Assembly (NCBI RefSeq): GCF_022458985.1
Contig: NC_061782.1
Location: 11,115,672 to 11,179,671, forward strand
Length of the DNA: 64,000 nt
Source: Mugil cephalus
Lineage: Eukaryota; Chordata; Actinopteri; Mugiliformes; Mugilidae
Direction of reading: 5' to 3'
Position numbers and translations under genes: made by a program. Positions within the stretch are counted from its first letter, which is position 1. Every line of letters begins with the position of its first letter. Below are positions 37,501-50,854 of the stretch, piece after piece. The notes under the pieces are model-generated. The model did not search any database and had not been told where the DNA came from. It was given only the letters and a program-made list of their open reading frames with translations.

Positions 37501-40500
37501 CGCCCTCAGCATAAATTTGTGGCCTTATTTCTCTCCGGGTTTATTGTAAAAGTAGTGAGACATATGTTTTATATTTAACTGGGCAGCCCAGGTGAGTCTG
37601 AGTGGTTCGGGGCATTTAAAAGTGGATCTGTAGAGCCCTAACATTATCACAAAATCAGGCCCAAGCATCAAATAAGATCCTGTCTCCTCAAGTTAATTAG
37701 GAGGGGTGAATAGGACCGAAAAACCATGCAGTCTGAGCCAAGCACAATTCAACAACAACCTCCGTGTGCCCCTGTCCACATCTTAAACTCAGGAGTTTGG
37801 CATCTGACCACAAACGGAGCACATTTCTGTAGCACTGTTTTTCTCTAAATGACACATTTGCATTGCATTAAAAGAAGCTTTAGCTGCTTCTTTGTTTTTC
37901 TTTTTTATGGCAACTGAACCTTTATGACACTGCTGCCTGCTTTGTGTAACAGTACGTCCCCATGACACCCAGGTTATAAACCTACAACAAAATATAAACT
38001 GAAATCAATCCTGAACGCCAGATATGGAGTTAAGTTAACAACCCAGAGGAGCATCTTACCGATGTACAGACCAGTGACCGGGCTATGAGGTTTTCCGATC
38101 ACATGTCCAATACATTCATTCATCAGCGCTTGCAGGTTCTGCAGAAATATATGTCACGTTTTAGATAAAAACATCGCTTTGTGTGTAGTAAACAAAGTAA
38201 AGAAAATAGCTGGTTTTACCAGGAAGTCATCCTCTGGTAACGCTGATATAAAGGCAGGTTCGATGGCCTGAAGAAAGTCAAAACCCTGAGTCGCCCATCT
38301 GTGGAAATTAAAACATGGCATTAAATCGTTATGTCCCAGAACCTTCAGAAAAACAAGGAATGGGTCTGAGCGGAAGCAGAACTGAGGACCGCCAATTGTT
38401 TTTAATGCTCATATGCTCATTTGAGCTTTGCTATTGATTTATGTTTTTCTGAAAATATCACTAATGTAACAACTGACTCATGCTCCAAGTTAAGTGCGCC
38501 TATTTCGGTTTGTATATTTGCCACGCCATTTAAAAAGGATCTTTGTTATGTTTCCAAAATGTCATGCTGCTGCCGGAAGGCCTCACTCTATTAACAGAGT
38601 ACAATGTTGCCATGGTAGCTTTTTATGGCTCAAAGGGAAAACTCTTGACAAAGAGCACTAAAATAAATGTATACTAATTAAGGTCACGATTCTTACGCAG
38701 AAGATAAATATGTATCTTTTATCTAAAGCTTAATTGCACGAGTATGATGACTTATCGGTTAGTGAGGTTAATGTCCCACTAGAGGGCTGTGAGCAACACA
38801 CTCAAACAATTAACCGCTGCCTCAGGGACACCGCACTAACCAGCAAACTCTACACTTAAGGTAAAAAAGAAAGTACTTTAAATGGTCTTACCTGGGCTTG
38901 GTGCCCCTACCACTCTCACATTTGGTTAGGACATAGGTCATCCATTTCCGGGCAAATGCTATGTAGCGTTCCCCGATCCTCTGCCTGTACTCCCCTGACA
39001 TCAGACGCACCACCTCCTTGTGATACTGTAATAAACAACAACAACAAAAAAAAAAGAGTGTAAATGTACGGCATGAGGTTTTGGGAAAAAAAAAAAAAAA
39101 AAAAAAAAAAAAAACACTGCATCACACTTCTTCATCTATGCAGGATCATACCTCGAAGGCGAAGTTGTAGCCCTGTATCATCGCCTCCCTGTAGTACTGG
39201 TGCAGAGTGGCTGACTCAGACTCGTCCACCTCTGCTTCAAACTCTTCGGTGAACATGTACTCCACTCGGTCAATGGCAGTGCTGATCTTAATGCATAGCT
39301 GTAGAGCCTCATCCTGTGGGAGAGGGGAGGATTTTATGATGTTTTATTATTATTATTTTCCGCACAGAGCATTAAGTTCACGACAATTAGCGAAAGCTTT
39401 AAAGAAAATCACATCAAATGTGGGGAACTGACATCTTTAAAAATATTTCCTTTTGGTGTTACTTTCTGGCCTAAAAGTGGCTCAATGTCTTTTTTTGTGT
39501 AATGTTAATGGAAAATGAGGTTAAATGGAAACCGCTGCGGCAAAAGCAGATTTGAAAGTAGAACACAAACACGCACCTGTCTTCACACCGACACAAAATA
39601 AACCGCTATTTTAATGGGCTACAAAATCATAACCTGTGCTTATGCAAGTACCTTGAGTTCTTCCAAAGCGCTTGCGATGAGAGGCTGACTCGATGTTTGC
39701 TCCCGGCTAAGAGTGAGCACATCCTCCATGCTCTGCTGAAAGGCTTTCCGCTGGGCCACCAGATGAGCCGACTGCATCACTATCAAGAGCATGTTCTCCA
39801 CCTGAAAGCGCACAAGACAATGAGGAGGCTGGTACACACCAGACACAGGAGCAGACACAAACACAGACAATCAGAAAATGCCCCAAACCTTCATGGCTCT
39901 TAGAGTGTCGACAGTTTCCATCTGTGGGACCAGTTTGAGAAGCTTTCCGTCCCACTGCGCCCAGTCAGAATCAGTGCTTGGATCCCCGGCTCTGTGTTTG
40001 CTCATGAGCAGGTAGGCCTCGTCTTCTGCAATTTCATCTGGCTCTTTGGAACAGTCTTTGCCAGCAGCAGCATTGAGAAGCTGCAGGATGAGAGAGCGCT
40101 GGCCCAATATACCAGAGGGGACAAAAACCTGGAGCTCTTCCAAGCCTGGAATTTGAACCTGGGGATAAAAAGATGGAAGATAAACAACTGAATAAAAGAA
40201 CAGAGGAAAGATCCGGCAAAATTGACAGGAAAAAAAAAAAAAAAAAAAAAAAAAAACAAGCGCACTTTGACATAGTTTCCCTTCTTCAGTGCCTCCAGGA
40301 GACAAGTCACCCCGTTAGTGATACGGAAATCTGCAGCAACTTCTAAGTCCTGCAGGGAAGGAAGCAAATAAAAGTATGTGTCAGAACACACAGTCCCAGT
40401 TCTTCGGTGAGCAGAGAAAACAGGGTCAGAGCGTAACTGCAAAGTCAGAGCTGTTGTAGCTTTCTTGTGAAAATTCTTTGCTGCAGTGTCTCACCTTGCG

Positions 40501-43500
40501 AAGCATTTTGGCAAAGCCCAGAGCCTTTGACGCTCGCTCTCGGGCCTCGTGGAACAGCTCTTTAAGCGACCGGCTCGTCTCGATAACCGACCGCCTAGAA
40601 AAAAAAAACAAAGTTTAAAACACCTCCACTGGGACAAAACATGTCGCCACGTATGTTGAAATGTAATAATGACAGCGTCCTCCCTACCTGATCTCATCTG
40701 AGGCAGTACTGTCATCTGCACTTTCCCAGAATTCATTGCCACTCTTTTGGAGACCGGCATCAAGGAACTCTCCAGTGGATTTGAGTAACATCCCAGCAAT
40801 GTCACTGTGAAGAACAAAAACTCTCATAATTATCAACTTTATTGTAAAAGTGTTGGTTTGCAGCATTCGTTTGTAAATCGGGACGTTAAAGCTGGACGGT
40901 TGGCAGGTTCACGCACCAGAACAGCTTCCCCGACTGGGCCTCCCCTCCTCGGATGTAAGGAGTGATGACTTTGGTGAAGTTCCACTCTTCCTCCAACAGG
41001 TTCTTTAAGCTGTGAGAGGCCTGAGGCAGCTGCTGCAACATCTGGATCCAACTATGCATGTAGTCAAAGTAAACCTACAAAAACAGCGGCAGATGTTAGA
41101 TAAACACAGGCTCTTTAATGTAATTTACAGTTAAATAATGCATAAATACTTAAGTCTGTCTCTTTAATGACTACACAGACAAGTACAAGAGGGAGAAATA
41201 TTAGCAGCCTTACCACCAACATCTTGTGAAGGTCTTCTTCAAACTCATCAATGTTGGCGTTTGTTTGCAAGCCCTGAGCATCAGTCACCACGCCGCGCAG
41301 CATGAACTGATAATACTGCTTCATGAGAAGACCACCTTTAAGGACCTCTTTGCACTCGCGCACCAACTGCAGAGTACAAACAGCACACGTGGGAACAATT
41401 AAACACAATACACCCGTCATCAAAGACAGCAATGGCCGGTTAAAAGGTACATTTGCTTTTCGTTGCAGCTGTTTATTTGATTGTCATTACAGATACAGCC
41501 ACACAAACGGTCAGCCATCTATACACTATGACTGGTTCCTGTGACTGGTCTCTTTTCTATTTCTTTTCTAAGGTATGTTAGATATGACCAGTTTCCAGTC
41601 ATTCAGTGTGAGAAGTTGGAAAACTGATCACCAAACCAGCAAGTGTTTCAATCTCCAGCCTGCTTGCCTGTTTGATGCTGAGCAGCGACGGCTCTCCAGC
41701 GGGCCTCTGTTCAAGTCGTAGTTTAAGGCATTCGTGAATGACGTTGAGGAGGACTCTGCACAATACGAGGAAGGCTGGCCGGAAGGATGGGAGATCCATC
41801 TCTATCAGGTCCTTCCAGGACACCTGGTCGGCTCCGAGCTTTGGATCTGTGGGATGGCTGCAGGATAAGTGGCGCGACAGCTCTGGCAGGTAGTCGCTGT
41901 AGAGCATGGGGTCCGGGAAGTCTGCGAACTGCAGGTGGAAAAACACGAAGGTAATTCAGCATGTTCTGCAGAACACTATTTCCTATTGGAAACACAACAG
42001 TCTGATAAATTAACAGTATTAAAACTTGACTTATGGTTCCTCTGCAAAGATGCAAATTTGAAATTTCCATCCTGACATGACCTGGAAGGCTCACTGTGGC
42101 TTTTTAGCTACAAGGTCTTTTAATGGAAATGTCAATAATTAAGTGTGCCAAGTGCTATTGAAGAGCGTGTGGCCGTCCCATCCCAAGAGCAGCATAAACC
42201 CTACTACTCCCCAGTATTTGGAGTAGGGTAACAGTGTGCTCTTGTATTAAATATGTCTAAAAACAGTCAATCTCTTTACACAGTCTCTCCTCAAGTCAAG
42301 CTGTTTTTCTGTCAAATGTGAAGTTGGTGCATTGGCAGTTTTAACACTATGCAAGGTCACACACGAACATCTGCAGAGGTGCACACACTCGAGGCAGACG
42401 ATGAAATTTAGGTCACACTGACCCTAGCGGAATAACAGAAAGCAACACTTGGCCTTTGCAAGTTCTGTTCAGATCTCCTTCGTGCTCTATGACACAGCAT
42501 CGTAATCAGATTCACCAAACCAGCGTTTCAATTCTTTCTAAAAACACTTGTGGGTGTTGTCTTATCCAACCTGAATGGTCAAAACACACAATATTTTAAC
42601 AGTGATTAACTGTTGCTCTCAACTCAATAAAAGTCTCTTTTTCCCCTCTCAATATGCCAACACATCCTCAGCTGTTTATAGCATGGGCTCAGATTTCTCG
42701 TAAGATCCCAACAGTGATAACTGCCCCACATGATGTCCACTCTGGGTCCTAATGAAATTACAAACATTTGCACTTTTACAAATTATACAATTAGCTATTT
42801 GACTGCATTTCTTGTCCACAAACACACAGAATAATAGTGCAGATGTGACTGTGACAGTGAATACAGCTATTAAAACAGAAAATTATATTCATCTGAAATT
42901 ACCAGCTTATATTGTTGTGTGCTTTGTACTAATTTACTTTGTCTTGTAAATTCATACTGCATCCAGTTTGATAGGAAAGTGCCACAGCATGCTTCAGGCT
43001 GCAGCTCTGCTTTAATAAACTTAAAAGCAAAATTAGCTTTCCCCAAAAAATGAATTGCAGTTGATTATCCTGAACAGACATTAAGGCAAAACCGCTGTGG
43101 TTGTCCATAATTGGCATACAAGCTAGACTTTAATGAGGGGCTCAGCCAGTGGCCATCTCTGTAATCACATCTAATAAGATGTCATAAAATGCAATACAAA
43201 ACGTTGTCCCAATGTCTCACAGCCTGAGATAAGGTTTCATAACAGTATTCCTCTATTTATAATTTATATATGTGATTTTTAAATTAAACGCTGGAGGTGG
43301 TTTTTGGTCATTTATGTTTCTGTGCGTGTGCACATCAGTCATCAAAAGAAGGAGGAGAGGCCAATTTTTTTTTAACTACTACATGGATTTTAGACGTCCC
43401 CTGGCTTAGCTGTAATAAAGCTGTCAGGTTTATTTTCGTTATGTTTAATGCAAGATAATTTATGACGAATTATTAATGACAGCCTCACCTCCAGTGCAGG

Positions 43501-46500
43501 AGTGTGTTGGAGCAGCGCAGCTCTGGACCGCTGAAGAGAGCGATCCATCAGCTTGTGCAGTCTGAGGATCAGTTTACGCAGTCCCATCTGTTTCAGAGCT
43601 TTATCCACAAATGGTCTGTAGATGGCTGTGGGGCAGAATACTCCTCCACTGACAGACGCTTCTACGCTTCCTGAAGTAGCGGCTGGGAGAAACTCTTCTG
43701 AACACATTCGGGCAAATGTACGAGTCAGGTTGGGAGACAGCTCTCCCTCTACTACAGACACCGGTACTCCTTCCTCCTCCTCCTCCTCCTCCTCCTCCTC
43801 CTCAGCGTCCCTGTCCTCCCCATCGCTTTCAGCCGTAAAAGTGGCTGTCGAGTCATTCTCATCTTCCTCGTTCTCTTCTTCTTCATTTCCACGGGAGCAG
43901 CGGGGCGAAGGGATCTCAAAGACAGGCCACCCGATACGGGATAGATCATGAAGGCCCAACACAGTGGCCATAACACGCAGCTTCTGATTGAGGTCCTGGG
44001 TGATGTTGAGCCACAGACAGAGCGCCTGCACCCTGCCCTGAAAGTCTCGTTCTGCATACTTTTCATAGTCTCTCTGTAAGGCCTGCAAAGAGGGGTACAG
44101 AGCTTCCACAGACTCCAATAATCCCATAACATGCTTGACCTGCTCGAAGGCGAGTCGCTGGCGTTGAAGGTGATCCCTGCAATCAGTGCCAGAGCCTAGC
44201 GGCTCCGCTGCATTCATCGCTGATGAGGGGCTGGCACTGAAGCCCCAGGGATCTACTCCACAGTGGTTGGTCTCTGCTACAGCAGGCCTCTCCTCTCCAC
44301 AGACTAGATCTGGGACACTCTGATAGTCCCCCTGCATTATTTGTGACCCCAAACACTGAGCGCCCCTCAGGCTATCATAGTTGACCTTAAAATGCAACAC
44401 GTCATTGATGATGTCAGGGATAGCTTGGCGGGCAGTGAAAAGAAACAGATCCTGGTCGCCGGTGGAACGCCGTGCATGCCATGCCTGTAGTTCCAACCAG
44501 ATGAACTCAGTGTTGTGAAGCATGAAGGGCATGTTCTCCAGGCCTCTCTGCTCCTTCTCCTTCCTCTTGGAGGACATAGATGTGAGCTTGAGCAGCAGCC
44601 GCAGAGTTTCAAAGAACTTGAGACGGTCAGCAGGACAGTCTGTCCTGGAGGTCTGGCGGTGAGTTCGGGCAATAAGGGGCACGGACACAGGAAGTTTGCC
44701 GCTGCTGCAGCCCAAGCTCAAGTAATGCTTCCTGGGATCCATGTTGACGGCAAAAGGGCTCGACTTTGAGAGTGGATCCAGCATGAACGAGCCTTCGATG
44801 ATCTTCTTGTGGTCTCTCTCAGTGGAGCGCAGCGTGGCCCTGTGCTTCTTGTTCTTCTTGTCCTCGGGGGTCTCTGCTGGCTTTGGAGTCTCTCTCGGGA
44901 CGGTTAGGTTGACGTCCGCTAGAATTAAAAAAAACAGAGTTAGTACAATGCAGATGAACTGCATTTTTAAGATGTTTTCCGTAGATTCCTCTGCCAAAAA
45001 GCCTTATTAACTTACCCTTGTTTGGAGACCGACCGGCACTTCTCGTCTGGCTGTTTCTTTGGTGTTTTCCAGACATGCGTTTCATCTGACGGGGGGTACA
45101 AGGAGGTGATGGGTTATACAGGGCCTCATCTTCTTCGCTGGGAGGATCCCAGGATTCATCCACCTCAGACTTCTGTTGGGAAGCATCTTCCACTCGCTTG
45201 GCCTGCCTGCCAACGTTGAATTACCAACAGAGAGGACAAACTATTGACATGGTCTGGATTTGCATATTTACAACAACAAAAAGCACTGTTTCTGGAAGAA
45301 ATGCTACATGCTTGAGCAAAATGAAACTATTAAGGTCATAGCACAAAACAAAACCTAAGAAATGTGTGTACAAGGTCAAACAGTGCCGTCTGCATACTTT
45401 GCACCCACAACAGTGTGTGCGGCAAATCTCTTCTAATTCCAGGGCAGACAGGTTGCTAAAGTGCTGCTAGACTGAACGTCTGCTGCTACCTACAGCGGAG
45501 CTGTGTGTCGTCTGGAGTCTGACTGGCTGCCTCCTAAATGTATAGGAGCAACGCTCTGTGCATGACCAGCATAATAAGCTACAGGCACCCTCCCTTGGTC
45601 TAGGTAAACATAATAGCTCAACCAGACAGAGAGAAACAGTAACCCTCATCAATTCTGTCTGCTAAGTCATCAACCACAACGCACAGGTTACACAGATTAC
45701 AAGGAGGCTGAGACTCGCTCCCTCAGCTGCGCAGACGCTGTTAGACTGTACAAACACAGGGCTAACACAAAAACATCACATCATTTTCTTGAGGTTATAT
45801 TAACTCTTAGAACAAAAATGTTACCATAAGGGATTGTGGATTGTAACGTGGAGTTCAAACGCGGAAGCTGACGAACAGACACAGAAGCCAGTCGCTTCTA
45901 GTTCTGCAGAAAGGAAATACTTGAAACACTTCCTTCTGGGAAAAAAAGATTTTAAAAAGCGGCACGCCTTTCCAGATTACAATGTCAAAGCATTGTTCAC
46001 TAATGCCTTTCTGAGGGTTTTTTAATAGGATTAAAGCGAAAGGTTAGAAGGTCAAACCTCGCCAAAGAAAGAAAAACGGGAGAAAAAAAAGAGAAGGGGA
46101 ATGAAAAAGGGCGATATCTACGCTGGCCGCCATGTGTCCCTTCAAAGATCGTCATCTGACAAAGAACGGCATTCCCCAACACGTGCCTGTTCGCATCTGT
46201 AGGTGCAGCTGAAAGGGTCAACTCTGCGCGACTTTCACTGGGGGAGTGGGTGTTAATCGAGGGGAGGGGGTCGTGTGGAATTCACTTGCTTAAGCTTTTC
46301 AAGAGGTTCTATTGCCCATCTGCCCCACAGCAGAGTCTGTCTGTCTCTCTCTCTCCGCACACACAATCTGGAAGCAGCTGGGGGGGCTACATGCAAGGAG
46401 ATCGGACACCTGCTGCAGATCCTACGTGTGCTAATCAAAACTTTATTAAAGCCCTTTATACCACTATTACTGCTACCTTACAATATACAGATTACGTATC

Positions 46501-49500
46501 CAGTATAACCATAATAGTGGGACTAGGGTGCATTCATGTAAAGGGTCTCAAATTTCTAACGTTTCCAGAGGCTCGTTTTGTTGCGGAACGGCTTTGATGT
46601 CAACAACAAAAGAGGCCTAAAGAAGTCAGGTTAGGACATATTTCTGAAACTGTGTCACGGATTGACAGCGTTATCTCCAGTGGTATGAAAACATTCTATG
46701 GACTAAGATGTTCAAGGTGTGAGCATTAGCTATTATTTCATTTTTTCGTGTGTGTGTGTTGACAGGTTTTGTTTTCAGATCTTTGGAAAATAAATGTCTT
46801 CGCTTTAACGTGGTAGCCCTTCGCATTTGTTTCTATTATGCCTGTGATCCAGCACCGAATCTGTGCAAAAGTAGTGACAACAGCACGGCAGAGTTAACCA
46901 CAACAGTCTTGAAAGTACACGCTAACACTTGCAGGAAAGTACACTGGTTCCACTATGAGTGTATTGTATGAGAAATTGTGAAGGGGCTTGTTCTGCAGGA
47001 GCAGCACATAACAGCGATCTTTTCAGCCCAGACACAAGCAGGCACAGTAAGCAATTTTCTGTGTTACAATACAGCACTAAACGCCCCAACAGACTAATCG
47101 CTGTAGTTTTGCAATGGAAATTGATGCAAGCACCAGGAAATTACATCAGGAAAGGAGATACAGTAAATGCTGCAAAAAAACGCAACTAAGCGTTTTAAAA
47201 ACCTGTTGTGCTACTGAACTCCAACTGCGTGCGTCACGATTGTGATCGTATTGTGTGTAAGGCTGTAAATGTTCCAAAAGGTAGGCGTGCAAGTGCTGTC
47301 TCAGGACAGAAATAGTCCATACATGTGAGAGGGATTGAGACCAAGTTTAAAAAAGACACTTCTCTACGCAGAACAGCATGACTAAATCACTCAGGAATGA
47401 AAGCGGAACCAATGACGCCACCACCGACGGTTGTTTGTTAGGTTGCCATGAGACACTTCAAGCACAGATTGTGCTGTTGCAGTAAATGCTACGCAAATTC
47501 TTCTTTGGATTCCTCAGCCTACTCGCAGACTGCACAGAGAAAAGTTCCCGGCCTCTATGTCCTGTAGTTAACCATGGCTGCACTGTGGTCTTCAAGCTGT
47601 CCCTGCCTGGCTGCCACTAGTGAATTATCACTGCAGATGGTGTCTGACTGCTCTCAATGGCTCATCTGATGGCTCATTGGGGCTCCAATAAAGGCCAGTG
47701 GAATGCTAGAGCCCCCAGGCAGAAACACAGAGTGAATAATAAACAGCACAAAATCGAGACTCCTTTCTGTATAGCGACTGAAGCAGTGATACCGAGGGCT
47801 GCCAGAGTCAGGGGGGGCCTGACCTTTGACACCAACCATCCACACTATTGTACCAGCAAGGGGCACACTATTGTATAGCTGTGACACGTGGCCCGTGAGG
47901 CCCACAGCTGAATACCACACAGCTGGTTAGTGAGCACACTTGCACACAATGCCCGAACTAAAGGGGATTTTTTTAGAGAGAGGAAAAGGAGGAGAAGGTG
48001 GCTGGGGTTTTGCAAGAGCACACTTTTCTCTAATTAGGTCATGCTGGCAAAACTGATGATTGGTGGGCTAAATTCAGCCGCTGATTACCCCCTACTGCAA
48101 ACGCTTGTGTATGCCGGCTACTAATTTCAGCTTGTAATTAAATGCGGACGGTATAATAAAAAAGAATGTGCACATGCACCCTACTCACAGGTTATGCGTC
48201 CGACAATATTCATCTCTGACCTGCGGGCAATCCCTGATAAACTGGCAAAGCTGAAGCAGCGAGCAGTTTGTGCACCATAAGCTGACAGAAATCAGAAACA
48301 AAGAACACAAAGTACTTGACCACACCCTTGTCTGGAACGGAGTGACATTACCAGGAGTGGACCTCCCAACCTTGCCTACATGCAAACAGTGCATGCACAG
48401 CAGAGGAGTCGGCTTCTGCAAGGCACGGTGCTATCGGCAAACAGCCATTTTAATTAATAACAATCAGAAGGCTGGTGCCTTACATAACACTGATGTGTTT
48501 ACCATCTGCTCTGAAAGTGCTTGCTGTAACATACAAGGAACATCCTCAGCCTAAGTAAAGACACGGACCTTGCGGAACCGGTGTTAGCTCACTCATCAAT
48601 CACATGTCGAACGTATCTAAATGTATCTAAATGTAGACACCGTTTACAGACGGTGGGTTGTAGCCCGAGCTGAATGGTAAATGGAGTATTGACATGTTTT
48701 TCACCTTATGTGGGTTGCATCACAAATGCCGTGAAGGCAGCGCTCTGCTCTGCCTTTGAAATTTAATCTGAAACTGCAGAGAGTCATAGGCAACACATTT
48801 TTTAGTTTCCACCAGCTCCTCCTGCAGCTGTGCACATTACAACTGAACAAACGAAACAGGCTGACAAGCATGTCACTCTCGAGTACTTTCATCTGCTTCT
48901 TTATCATTTTCCATCTCACATGATCTATGATCTTACCTCGGAAGCCTACTAGTAACATCGGCCGTCGCAGTCGAGTAGTTACAGAGATGCCATTGTTCGA
49001 ACGGAAGTGACAGATGAGAGTGACAGAATGTGAGGGCGTTCGTTTTTCTCTCTGAAGCAGGTGTGGGCAGAGATAGGATGCACATAGGAAATGCTAGAGG
49101 ACAGTCCATCTGTATTCTGCAGCCTGTGCTCTTGGCAAACGCAGGCCTTAATGAGTTCTACCCGATGAGCGCCTCCAGGGCTCCAGGCAGCTATCAACTG
49201 CGCATACACACACGCAGTACACCACATCCTGAAATCTCTGGAATGCTAGTTAGCCACAATGTCTTCAGACCGACTGAGAATTTATTGACAAAGGACCTCT
49301 GTGCTTGCAAGGATGGTGATAGCCTTCACATAACTCATCTTTCGCAAATGGTTCGAATTATTCTCACTTGCGTTGAGTGTGCACACTCATTGGGGGGGTG
49401 AGGACTAAAAGAAAACAAATTTTTGCATGTCATGAGGACTCTCATTTTAGTCCGAAGTTTGGCGCGCTGCTGTTTACCTGCAAACTCTGCAGCTTCGGCC

Positions 49501-50854
49501 ATGCAACGTTCATTGTTTGCAATGTTTTGTGTGTTTGTATGACAACCAAGCATGAGTTACCTTTCACCCCACAAAAAAAAAAGGGAGCAACGTGGGTACA
49601 AGCTAGGACAAACACAAGTGGACTAATCCTGCAACAACTTCGGACACTGTCACACTCAGGGGATCTGCATGGCCCACGTCTCATTATTTTCCAATCTGCA
49701 ATAAAGTCGGGCAGGAATAACAGTAACAGGGCCAGTGTTGCACAATCACGCAAGCTGTTTGTGTATCCATTACGACTGAGTGGCCACAAGAGCGCAAGGT
49801 AAAAACAAGTGGCCGGTGCTCAAACATTACACAGAAACAAAATCCCGGTTATCTGCTCAAAATACAAAGAAAAACCGGGATTACGGCAGATGACGAGAGC
49901 TGATCCAGGCAAACAACTGCATGTGAGGACAGGGGAGGAAGCGAGGGGAAGACACAACAGCGGATTCCTGATGGTCTGTCGCCAGCGGTCAGGGGCAAAC
50001 ACTGCGGCATTTCGATTACGAGATGCGCACGTATTTCAAAACATCTCATGATTGTCTACATGAATGCATTCTCCCGAAAAGCTGCAGACACGTATCGCCC
50101 AGTGCCACTGCTTTATCTGAACACTTGCGAACACATGCTGTATAGTGAAACGTGAATTGATGCGGACGTTTGCAACATGCTGTCCTTTAAACCGACGCCC
50201 AAAAAGATTTCAATAAAAGTGAAAATCGGACAGAGCCAGTGAGCAAAACTAGCGTTAGGTCCAGCTACGGGATTAACAATAACAGTGGAGCAACATGCTA
50301 ACTAGAGCCTGCGAAGTTTCTGCTTCGTTGTTATGATGAAATGCACAGCCTGTCGACTTTAAATTACCAACAACCCAATTACAAGCCCACATTGCAAAAC
50401 AATGTGTCTTAACTTCAACTCCGCGAACTTGTGGGTGAACAATAAATTGACAAGCGACAGCTAAAAAGAAGACGTCAGCTAGCTCTTCTCTCTGACATGT
50501 TGCACTGTAACGGCGGTTTACAACTCTCCGCAATGTTTTACCTTATCATTTGGCGAGCATTTTGGCTTTCTCTCTAGCAACCGAGAATCAGCAGAAGCAA
50601 ATGCGTGAGAGGAAAGTGCCCGCAAAACGTTGCTCCAAAAAGTTTACAAGTCCGGGGGTTGCAAAAAGCATTAACTGCACGCGTACCACTATTTGCCAGG
50701 AAGTGGATTTGTACGCGATGCGCAAGCGCTCCTATGGAGCCCAGCGCGGTGTCACGTTCAGCTCCCTATTTGGCAACTGCGAGGTCCTGATGGTGAAGTG
50801 TCTGTTCAACAAATTCGCATACCTGCTCGGCTTGTTACGGTCTGGAGGCTCCAT
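31582..50854 (-). CDS. map3k4: Mitogen-activated protein kinase kinase kinase 4 (MEKK4), complete
   Basis: Serine/threonine kinase relaying stress and GADD45 signals to MKK3/6 and MKK4/7, hence p38 and JNK (family knowledge). 27 coding exons, high to low: 50854-50823, 45206-45016, 44918-43489, 41928-41668, 41366-41214, 41074-40917, 40804-40688, 40594-40495, 40349-40266, 40158-39889, 39801-39652, 39313-39152, 39025-38892, 38298-38220, 38138-38060, 36911-36818, 36503-36381, 34969-34875, 34778-34698, 34588-34397, 34307-34237, 34149-34033, 33952-33793, 33671-33549, 33329-33223, 31891-31712, 31602-31582. The lengths sum to 4,764 bases, exactly 1,588 codons. N-terminal marker: [20 protein letters not shown]. 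Central domain: [20 protein letters not shown]. Kinase domain about 1323-1583: GEGQYGKVY from 1329, Lys1351, HRD Asp1442, DFG 1460-1462, APE present, so active. C-terminus is VCTDEE. The start is the ATG of [11 protein letters not shown], chosen because its exon splices in phase to 45206; an in-frame ATG at 51058 is the alternative. Larger introns (31.9-33.2, 35.0-36.4, 36.9-38.1, 41.9-43.5 kb) show no other gene. Confidence 0.95.
32560..32775. repeat. Possible dispersed repeat in map3k4 intron
   Basis: A CpG-richer island within an AT-rich intron, with phrases such as ACATCGCCGTGTCGTACAC and GGATTGATTTGGATCAATAA that I associate with a fish interspersed repeat. I cannot name the family and see no clear terminal repeats. 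Low confidence. Confidence 0.25.
39086..39114. repeat. A29 homopolymer in map3k4 intron
   Basis: Uninterrupted run of 29 A on the + strand (U29 in the map3k4 transcript) within the 126-base intron 39026-39151, starting at intron position +38. Confidence 0.95.
40230..40256. repeat. A27 homopolymer in map3k4 intron
   Basis: Uninterrupted run of 27 A on the + strand (U27 in the transcript) in the 107-base intron 40159-40265, occupying positions +10 to +36 after a weak donor (TCAAA|GTGCGC). Confidence 0.95.
43769..43803 (-). repeat. Coding (GAG)n microsatellite in map3k4
   Basis: TCC repeats on the + strand read as consecutive GAG codons, giving a run of about eleven glutamates inside a longer acidic stretch ([12 protein letters not shown] before, EDRDAEEEE into the run). 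The position lies in the large exon 43489-44918, upstream of the [17 protein letters not shown] block. Mammalian MAP3K4 is also acidic here, but without a pure run. Confidence 0.9.
45207..50822 (-). other. map3k4 intron 1
   Basis: 5.6-kb first intron. It holds a short CT-rich tract (about 46322-46354), a CpG-rich patch near the 5' end (49.8-50.8 kb), and scattered short open frames without family resemblance. No nested gene, RNA gene or nameable transposon seen. Confidence 0.5.

Noticed and set aside
43622..43951. Plus-strand serine-rich 109-codon frame
   Set aside because: The serine run is the reverse of the GAG microsatellite in the map3k4 exon. No independent support.
44919..44997. Extension of the big map3k4 exon to an ATG at 44997
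   Set aside because: The acceptor TTCTAG at 44924-44919 and the phase to exon 45206-45016 (TPRQMKRMS block, conserved in the family) show this is intron sequence.
45193..45193. Start of map3k4 at a GTG codon (VEDASQQ)
   Set aside because: A GTG start is unlikely in a vertebrate, and the reading frame continues upstream through a clean acceptor to an ATG exon at 50854.
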